The position numbers and the translations under genes were made by a program. A stretch of 38,623 bases of DNA. Origin: Gammaproteobacteria bacterium. Its GTDB lineage: Bacteria > Pseudomonadota > Gammaproteobacteria > Ga0077536. Positions 32,940-38,623 of the stretch are shown piece by piece (position 1 is the stretch's first letter; every line of letters begins with the position of its first letter). Location of the stretch: the NCBI GenBank assembly GCA_024234975.1, contig JACKNH010000034.1:1-38623 (forward strand), in the 5' to 3' direction. The notes beneath the pieces are model-generated. The model did no database searches and was not told the origin of the DNA. It saw only the letters and a program-made list of their open reading frames with translations.

Positions 32940-33935
32940 TCAGATCCGCATCTGATCGCTGCCGACAATCACGCGGCCGCTGAAATGCCGGCGTACCGCC
33001 TCAATATAGACTTCATCAGCAGCGCCCGCGCCCAGGGCGCCCGGCAGCAGGTGGTTGAGCACCAGCGTGTCGACGCCGGCCGCCGCGGCCATCCGACCGG
33101 CATCTTCGGTGCTGGTGTGCGTGCCGGCGATATGGTGCCAGACGCCTTCCGGATTCTCCGCGTACTCGCCGTCAGCCACTTTGGCTTCGAACGCCTTGCG
33201 TGTCAGTGGTACGTCCATCGCTTCACAGACCAGCACATCGGCGCCGCGCGCCAGCGCTACGAGGTTATCGGAATAGCTGGTGTCGCCGGAGAACACGACA
33301 CTGCGCGATGCTGTATCAAAACGGTAGGAGATGGCGCGGTGTGGCATTCGCGCTTTTGATTCTTCCGGGTAATGCGTGTTCTCACACGCGGTGACGGTGA
33401 CCCGTTCATCGCGCATGACTGCCACGGGTTTGGCTGATGCCGGAATATCGTTGGCGTGAAACAGGTCAGCCATCTTCAACGCGCGTGCTTCATCCACCGT
33501 GCGGATTTCCTCGTTCAACGCGTTGTAGGCCAGTGCCGCGTCCAGCAGGCGGGTGGTCCCCGCCGGCCCGTGAACGAAGGTGGGTTCGGTGCGACCCGCC
33601 GTCCACTGGTGGCCGACAATTGTCACGACATCGGCACAATGGTCATCGTGCAGATGGGTCAGAAAAATCTGATCGACGAAGCGGTAACTCAGCCCCGCGC
33701 GCGCCAGCGCCGAAAGCGTTCCGTAACCACAGTCGACGAGGTAAACGGCGCCATCGACCAACAAGGCGCTGGCGGTTTCGCCGCGGGTCAGGTTGAAGTT
33801 CGGGCCACCTTGCGTGCCCAGCAACAGAAGTTCGGTGGCAGTCGCCGCCCGCGCCGAACGGTATGCGCTTGAAGTGATGCCCAGTGTCACAGCGCCAAGG
33901 GCGCCAACCAGAAATTTGCGGCGTGGAGAATACAT
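32940..33935 (-). CDS. Exported metallo-beta-lactamase-fold hydrolase
   Basis: 331 aa. The N-terminus SPRRKFLVGALGAVTLG is a twin-arginine-type signal, so the enzyme should be exported folded. The metal centre is LTHLHDDHCAD (His94, His96, Asp98, His99), with later ENTHYP, VFSGDTSYSDNL and LVLNHLLPG supplying the remaining ligands. The layout is closest to the RNase Z/arylsulfatase-like branch, common as periplasmic hydrolases of unknown substrate. The gene stands alone, 133 bp from the divergent Na+/Ca2+ exchanger. RNase Z itself is cytosolic, which argues against a tRNA role. Confidence 0.85.
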   Translation of the reverse strand: MYSPRRKFLVGALGAVTLGITSSAYRSARAATATELLLLGTQGGPNFNLTRGETASALLVDGAVYLVDCGYGTLSALARAGLSYRFVDQIFLTHLHDDHCADVVTIVGHQWTAGRTEPTFVHGPAGTTRLLDAALAYNALNEEIRTVDEARALKMADLFHANDIPASAKPVAVMRDERVTVTACENTHYPEESKARMPHRAISYRFDTASRSVVFSGDTSYSDNLVALARGADVLVCEAMDVPLTRKAFEAKVADGEYAENPEGVWHHIAGTHTSTEDAGRMAAAAGVDTLVLNHLLPGALGAGAADEVYIEAVRRHFSGRVIVGSDQMRI

Positions 33936-34067
33936 GCGATGCGGACTCCGTCATGGGTGGGCTGCGGAAGCTGCTCCCGATGCTAGTGCGCGGTCACCGA
34001 TAAATCCAGCGTCTATACAGCAGTCCATGCGGTATAGAATGAGGCGACGCTTTTCGGAGAACACGAT

Positions 34068-35039
34068 TTGTTGTTGCCATTGATGATGATTGCCGGTGGT
34101 CTGCTGCTGCTTGCGTTCAGCGCGGACAGGTTCGTCGACGGTGCGGCAGCCGTCGCCGGTCATAGTGGCGTCCCGCCGCTGCTGATTGGCATGGTCATCG
34201 TCGGGTTCGGTACTTCGGCGCCGGAGATGACGGTTTCCGTGCTGTCGGCGATCGATGGCAGCCCGGGCCTGGCATTGGGCAACGCATTCGGCTCCAACAT
34301 CGCCAATATCGCGCTGATCCTCGGCGTGGTCGCGCTGGTGAGCCCGGTGATCGTGCAGTCGCGCATTCTGCGTCAGGAACTGCCGTTACTCACCGTGGTG
34401 ACGCTGCTGACGTTGGCATTGATCTTCGATGGCCACATCGGTCGTGTGGATGCGGCGATTCTGCTCACCATTTTCTGCGCGTTGATCGGCTGGAGCGTCC
34501 ATCTTGCGCTCAGGCCGCAGGTGGATCCGCTGGCATTGGAGTACACCTCGGAATTGAAGCAGGACGCGATGCCAGTGGGCAGGGCGGTTTTCTGGCTGAT
34601 TGCGGGACTGCTGCTGATGATTGGCAGTTCGCGCATGCTGGTATGGGGGGCGGTGCAGATAGCCCATGGGTTCGGTATCAGTGATCTGATCATCGGTCTG
34701 ACCATCGTTGGCGTCGGCACGTCGTTGCCGGAACTGGCGTCGTCGATCGCGGCGTGCCGCAAGGGCAATGACGATCTGGCGGTTGGCAACATCATCGGGT
34801 CCAACCTGTTCAACACCACGGCGGTGGTGGGGCTGGCCGGAATCATTACGCCGTTTGACCTGCCGGCCGGTGTGCTGACGCGCGACTGGCCGGTGATGAT
34901 GTTGCTTACCTCATCAATCTTTCTGTTTGGTTACGACAAACGCGGCGGCGGCAAGATAGATCGTGGCGAGGGCGCGGTGCTGCTCGCGGCCTTCATCGCT
35001 TATACGGCCTGGCTGGGCTACGCAGCGCTGCACGTCTGA
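34068..35039 (+). CDS. Na+/Ca2+ exchanger-type cation antiporter (YrbG/CaxA-like)
   Basis: 323 aa, about ten transmembrane helices in two inverted repeats, each with the family motif: GFGTSAPEM ... GNAFGSNIANIALILG in the first half and GVGTSLPELASSI ... GNIIGSNLFNTTAVVG in the second, with the ion-binding acidic residues. It exchanges Ca2+ or a related cation for Na+ or H+ at the inner membrane. The likely start is TTG 34068: CGGAG lies 8 nt upstream, whereas ATG 34083 is 23 nt from it. The two copies of the repeat are complete. Confidence 0.92.
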   Translation: MLLPLMMIAGGLLLLAFSADRFVDGAAAVAGHSGVPPLLIGMVIVGFGTSAPEMTVSVLSAIDGSPGLALGNAFGSNIANIALILGVVALVSPVIVQSRILRQELPLLTVVTLLTLALIFDGHIGRVDAAILLTIFCALIGWSVHLALRPQVDPLALEYTSELKQDAMPVGRAVFWLIAGLLLMIGSSRMLVWGAVQIAHGFGISDLIIGLTIVGVGTSLPELASSIAACRKGNDDLAVGNIIGSNLFNTTAVVGLAGIITPFDLPAGVLTRDWPVMMLLTSSIFLFGYDKRGGGKIDRGEGAVLLAAFIAYTAWLGYAALHV

Positions 35040-35052
35040 GCAGGGCGACTCG

Positions 35053-35508
35053 CTACGGCGTTGCCTCGTAGAGGCGGCGGATACGTTCAACCCGCTTGCG
35101 ATTGACGCCCATGTCGCCATATCCCACCCGCGATGCCGAACGCAGGTGAATCACGCCTTGGTCGGCAGCCAGCCGTGCCTCGACATCATCGGTAAACCCT
35201 AACAGCGCCGTGCGATACCGCGCAGCCAGGTAGTTGTCGGTGAGTTCCACGATTTCGCCGCCACTGTCGCGAATGGCTTTCTGCAATGTCTGCCAGGCCT
35301 GCCCGGGTGCGACAGATTCCAACGCCAGCGGCGCCACGTAATGCGCTTCGTCGGCCGGATACTCGCTGTTGACGCAATTCGGTTTGGCCGGACACGGCGC
35401 CAGTCTGCCGTCGGTCAGGCCCGGTGCGCGTCCTGTGCGAGAAGACAATGCCAGCGCGAGCAGCGCCGCGAATACCAGCACCACGATAATCAGCAGGATC
35501 TTTATCAT
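35053..35508 (-). CDS. DUF1499 domain protein
   Basis: 151 aa. One N-terminal transmembrane helix or uncleaved signal (KILLIIVVLVFAALLALAL), then the DUF1499 core: LAPCPAKPNCVNSEYP near residues 36-51 with its two Cys, WQTLQKAI, NYLAARYRTALLGFTDDVEARL in part, and IHLRSASRVGYGDMGVNRKRV in part. The function of the family is unknown. The gene starts 10 bp after the arylamine N-acetyltransferase stop and is probably co-transcribed with it. It converges on the exchanger gene with 13 bp between stops. Confidence 0.88.
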   Translation of the reverse strand: MIKILLIIVVLVFAALLALALSSRTGRAPGLTDGRLAPCPAKPNCVNSEYPADEAHYVAPLALESVAPGQAWQTLQKAIRDSGGEIVELTDNYLAARYRTALLGFTDDVEARLAADQGVIHLRSASRVGYGDMGVNRKRVERIRRLYEATP

Positions 35509-35518
35509 CGAAGCGTGC

Positions 35519-36331
35519 TCACGCCATTGCCCTTGCAGCGGGAAAGAGCGCCAGATCGTCGGCGTCGATGTCGAGGTCGAAGTAATCCGCCAGAACGTGC
35601 CGCACCTGCTCGCGGTCTGCGAGCGTCAGGATCTCGCGGTCGCTGCCGGGCCGCAGTATCTGCAGCTTTCCGTTATGCAGCAGATACGTTGCCTGCGGCG
35701 TGACGCGGGCGACCAGCAATTCGCGTCTGAAGGGTGATTGCGGATGATTGGCGGTGAACCAGTTCGCCATTTCGAAATCGACCCCGAGCTGTGGCTGCCG
35801 GGTGAATGTGTAGAGATCGAACCAGTCGCCGCGCTCACGCGCGGCCAGCGTCAGTTGGTCAGCCTCCTGTCGGAGTTGGTAACTGACCGCGGGCGATTGA
35901 AGCGTGCTGTCCGCAGCCATCACCATGGGCTCCAACAGGCCGAGCCGGCCGAAGCCGACATCGGCCAGCCACGCGACGCCATCGATATCCACCTGCAGCA
36001 GCTGGTGTGTCCGCGGCCGGGGAGGTCCACCCCCATGCACGACCCGCGCTGCCAGACCCTGCACGCGGAAGCCGAGCTGTTGCAGTACCTGCGCAAACAG
36101 CCCGTTCTGCTCGAAGCAGTACCCGCCGCGGCGCCGGCTGACCAGCTTGTCAAACAAGGCCTGAGGCGCCAGGTCCACCTGGCGACCGTTGAGGGACTCG
36201 ATGTTTTCGAAAGCGATGGCGCCGACATGCGCAATGTGCAGCTCGCGCAGGCAGCTGGCGCTGACGGCAGGCGTGCCACGATAGCCGATGCGGGAGAAAT
36301 AGGCCGGTAGGTCCAGGGGCGTCGCGGTCAT
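35519..36331 (-). CDS. nat: Arylamine N-acetyltransferase
   Basis: 270 aa, the usual NAT length. The Cys-His-Asp triad is complete: Cys72 in RRRGGYCFEQNGLF, His109 in RTHQLLQV, Asp124 in WLADVGFG. It transfers acetyl from acetyl-CoA to arylamines, hydrazines or an endogenous acyl acceptor. ATG 36331 is chosen because the NAT N-terminus (YFSRIGYRG ... FENIES) begins there; the frame runs on upstream for 400 codons but only as antisense of pyruvate carboxylase. DUF1499 follows at 10 bp. No specific substrate pathway is adjacent. Confidence 0.92.
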   Translation of the reverse strand: MTATPLDLPAYFSRIGYRGTPAVSASCLRELHIAHVGAIAFENIESLNGRQVDLAPQALFDKLVSRRRGGYCFEQNGLFAQVLQQLGFRVQGLAARVVHGGGPPRPRTHQLLQVDIDGVAWLADVGFGRLGLLEPMVMAADSTLQSPAVSYQLRQEADQLTLAARERGDWFDLYTFTRQPQLGVDFEMANWFTANHPQSPFRRELLVARVTPQATYLLHNGKLQILRPGSDREILTLADREQVRHVLADYFDLDIDADDLALFPAARAMA

Positions 36332-36468
36332 GAGCTCTGCGTTGTAATTCCTGCGCGAAGTGTTTGCCCGGAATGCCGGAAACGCGGTGCCGGGGTGGCG
36401 GCAGTCTAATTGGCACGGGCGGGGGGCGCCAGCGCATTGGCGGCCAAGTTTACCACCGGCAAAACCAA

Positions 36469-36530
36469 GAGTATGCTGCGGTGCAATCACCCCCTTTTTT
36501 CTGCGCTGCGCCGCAACCGGCTGCATACTC
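36469..36530 (+). promoter_or_regulatory. Imperfect inverted repeat in the pyruvate carboxylase leader
   Basis: GAGTATGC (36469-36476) is repeated inverted as GCATACTC (36523-36530), with partly complementary GC-rich sequence and a run CCCCCTTTTTT between the arms. It ends 17 nt before the pyc ATG. It may be an operator or a leader structure; evidence is modest. Confidence 0.35.
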
Positions 36531-36547
36531 CGCCACGAGGATTGAAT

Positions 36548-38623
36548 ATGGGTCGAATACGCACGTTGCTGGTCGCCAACCGCTCGGAAATCGCCATCCG
36601 GGTGATGCGCGCGGCGACCGAGCTTGGTATGCGCACGGTCGCCATCTATTCCCACGAAGACCGCTTCGCGCTGCATCGCTTCAAGGCCGACGAGAGTTAT
36701 CAGGTCGGCGCTGGCCGCAAGCCGTTGCAAGCCTATCTCGATATCGAAGACATCCTGCGTATCGCCCGTCAGACCGAGGTCGACGCCATTCACCCCGGTT
36801 ACGGCTTCCTGTCGGAGAATCCGAATTTCGCCAGTGCCTGCCGCGATGCGGGCATCCAGTTCGTCGGGCCCGATCCGGTCGTGCTGACCACGCTCGGTAA
36901 CAAGGTCGCCGCGCGGGACGCCGCGGAACGTGCCGGCGTGCCGGTGATGCCGGCGACCGGTCCCTTGCCCAAGGTTGCCCCGGCAAGCCGCAATGACCCG
37001 GCGGCCGCCAGCGCCGCACACGCGCAGGAAATCGCGGCCGCGGCCGAACTGGCCAGAAGTATCGGCTACCCGGTGATGATGAAAGCGAGCTGGGGCGGTG
37101 GCGGTCGCGGCATGCGCGTCATCAACAACGATGATGATCTCGCCACGCTGTTGCCGGTCGCGCGGCGCGAGGCCGCCGCGGCGTTCGGCAACGATGAACT
37201 CTACCTGGAAAAGCTGGTGCGACAGGCGCGCCATGTCGAGGTGCAGATTCTTGGCGACCTGCACGGCAATCTCGTGCACTTGTATGAGCGCGACTGTTCG
37301 GTTCAGCGCCGTAACCAGAAAGTGGTGGAGCGGGCGCCCGCGCCTTACCTGAGCGAAGACCAGCGCGCCCGCCTGTGCAACGCGGCGCTGGCACTGGCCA
37401 GAACGGTCAACTACACCCACGCCGGCACGGTCGAATTTCTGCTCGATGCGGACACCGACGAGTTCTATTTCATCGAGGTCAACCCGCGCATCCAGGTCGA
37501 GCATACGGTGACCGAAGAGATCACCGGCATCGATATCGTGCAATCACAATTGCGCATCACCGAAGGCGCGCGCTTCGGTGATGAAGACTGCCCGGTACCG
37601 GTGCAGGAAAACATCTCGCGCTACGGCCATGCATTGCAGTGCCGCCTGACGACCGAGGATCCCGAAAACGATTTCCGGCCGGACTACGGCCGCATCACCG
37701 CCTACCGCAGCGCCGCCGGTTTTGGCTTGCGCCTGGATGGCGGCACCGCCTACTCCGGCGCCATCATCACGCCGTACTACGATTCACTGCTGGTCAAGGT
37801 CACGGCCTGGGGGCCGACGCCGCAGGCGGCGATCAACCGCATGGATCGCGGCCTGCGCGAATTCCGCGTCCGCGGTGTCACCACCAACCTGCAGTTCGTC
37901 GAGAACGTGATCAAACATCCGTCGTTCGCCGACGGCCGGATCACCACGCGCTTCATTGACGAGACCCCGGAGTTGTTCCAGTTCTCGCGGCGCCGCGATC
38001 GCGCCACCCGCCTGCTGCAATATATCGGTGACATCGTGGTCAACGGCCACCCCGATATGGCGGGGCGCAAGGTGCCCGATCTGCACAACGTCCAGTTCGC
38101 GCCGCCAGCCGTGGATACCACCGTCGAACCACCATCCGGTTCCCGGCAACGTCTCAAGGAACTCGGGGCGGAGAAGTTTGCGCAGTGGATGCTGGATCAC
38201 AAACCGGTGTTGCTGACCGACACCTCCATGCGCGATGCCCACCAATCGCTGTTTGCCACCCGCATGCGCACGTTCGACATGTACCGGGTGGCGCCGGCGT
38301 ATGCGCGCTTGCTGCCGGGGCTGTTCTCGATGGAATGCTGGGGCGGGGCAACCTTTGATGTCGCGTTGCGCTTCCTGAAAGAGGATCCGTGGCAGCGGCT
38401 GGAGCGCTTGCGTACCGCGATGCCCAACCTGCTGCTGCAGATGCTGCTGCGTGGCTCGAATGCCGTCGGCTACACCAACTACTCCGACAACGTTGTGCGT
38501 TACTTCGTGCGCGAAGCGGCCGCCGGCGGCATCGATCTGTTCCGCGTCTTCGATTCGCTGAACTGGGTGCGCAACATGCGGGTGGCGATTGACGCTGTAC
38601 TGGAAAGCGGCGCATTGTGCGAA
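36548..38623 (+). CDS. pyc: Pyruvate carboxylase, N-terminal 692 residues (3' end outside window)
   Basis: The frame is open from ATG 36548 to the window end. Biotin-carboxylase domain: LLVANRSEIAIRV, HPGYGFLSEN, ATP-grasp KASWGGGGRGMRV, YLEKLV, FYFIEVNPRIQVEHTVTEE in part, and catalytic-loop GLREFRVRGVTTNL. From about residue 553 the carboxyltransferase domain begins with LLTDTSMRDAHQSL and reaches FDSLNWVRNM. The order on one chain identifies pyruvate carboxylase rather than acetyl- or propionyl-CoA carboxylase. It makes oxaloacetate from pyruvate and bicarbonate. An Ala-rich insertion of about 20 residues lies before the ATP-grasp loop (near residues 140-165). CACGAGG supports the start. 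The biotin domain should lie beyond the window. Confidence 0.95.
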   Translation, partial: MGRIRTLLVANRSEIAIRVMRAATELGMRTVAIYSHEDRFALHRFKADESYQVGAGRKPLQAYLDIEDILRIARQTEVDAIHPGYGFLSENPNFASACRDAGIQFVGPDPVVLTTLGNKVAARDAAERAGVPVMPATGPLPKVAPASRNDPAAASAAHAQEIAAAAELARSIGYPVMMKASWGGGGRGMRVINNDDDLATLLPVARREAAAAFGNDELYLEKLVRQARHVEVQILGDLHGNLVHLYERDCSVQRRNQKVVERAPAPYLSEDQRARLCNAALALARTVNYTHAGTVEFLLDADTDEFYFIEVNPRIQVEHTVTEEITGIDIVQSQLRITEGARFGDEDCPVPVQENISRYGHALQCRLTTEDPENDFRPDYGRITAYRSAAGFGLRLDGGTAYSGAIITPYYDSLLVKVTAWGPTPQAAINRMDRGLREFRVRGVTTNLQFVENVIKHPSFADGRITTRFIDETPELFQFSRRRDRATRLLQYIGDIVVNGHPDMAGRKVPDLHNVQFAPPAVDTTVEPPSGSRQRLKELGAEKFAQWMLDHKPVLLTDTSMRDAHQSLFATRMRTFDMYRVAPAYARLLPGLFSMECWGGATFDVALRFLKEDPWQRLERLRTAMPNLLLQMLLRGSNAVGYTNYSDNVVRYFVREAAAGGIDLFRVFDSLNWVRNMRVAIDAVLESGALCE

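Noticed and set aside
36332..37543. Upstream in-frame extension of the arylamine N-acetyltransferase by about 400 codons
   Set aside because: It lies wholly antisense to pyruvate carboxylase, has no family match, and the NAT fold starts at 36331.
1..38623. CRISPR arrays, tRNA or rRNA genes, prophage or IS elements
   Set aside because: I looked for regular repeats, cloverleaf-like sequence and transposase or integrase motifs on both strands and found none that could be supported.

Overview
The window looks like chromosome of a GC-rich, didermal, heterotrophic gammaproteobacterium from a marine or saline habitat. The evidence is two TonB-dependent receptors, a PEP-CTERM protein with a -24/-12 type promoter, E. 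coli-like RlmC, PtsN, and a glycine-betaine synthesis operon. The exact lineage cannot be fixed from the sequence. I see no rRNA, tRNA, CRISPR array, transposase or phage gene, and most of the window reads as stable chromosome.

Layout. 0-2.8 kb: C-terminal part of a TonB receptor and a secreted two-domain esterase. 2.8-6.4 kb (minus strand): class I fructose-bisphosphate aldolase, then a likely protein-deglycation operon (LMW-PTP, fructosamine kinase, DUF3237). 6.6-8.6 kb: a nidogen-like PEP-CTERM protein with a sigma-54 promoter and a Rap1a/Tai-like secreted protein. 8.8-12.9 kb: a thiamine island with a divergent thiamine-binding protein, then TPP riboswitch, TonB receptor, PnuT and a thiamine-kinase-like phosphotransferase. 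12.9-19 kb: RlmC, a voltage-gated K+ channel with a zinc ribbon, an outer-membrane barrel, a PadR/membrane-protein pair, a 2OG-Fe(II) oxygenase and a DUF6607-like protein. 19.2-23.3 kb: a TPP-dependent enzyme divergent from a secreted beta-propeller protein with a CXXCH haem site.

23.4-32.5 kb reads as an osmoadaptation block: PtsN, a two-RCK K+ channel, a dicarboxylate/glutamate symporter, a MASE1-type histidine kinase, a BCCT transporter, and the two methyltransferases that make betaine from glycine. 32.9-38.6 kb holds a Tat-type metallo-beta-lactamase-fold hydrolase, a Na+/Ca2+ exchanger, DUF1499, an arylamine N-acetyltransferase and the 5' two thirds of pyruvate carboxylase.

The most unusual signals are non-coding. 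Two copies (4282-4385 and 18985-19100) of a hairpin element share a 62-nt core that can fold into two small hairpins. Each copy is closed by long self-complementary arms whose sequences are unrelated between copies. Also notable are a riboswitch expression platform with a readable sequestor and anti-sequestor, a long-range inverted repeat covering the ribosome-binding site of the TPP enzyme, and an intrinsic-terminator-like hairpin inside the coding end of the K+ channel gene.
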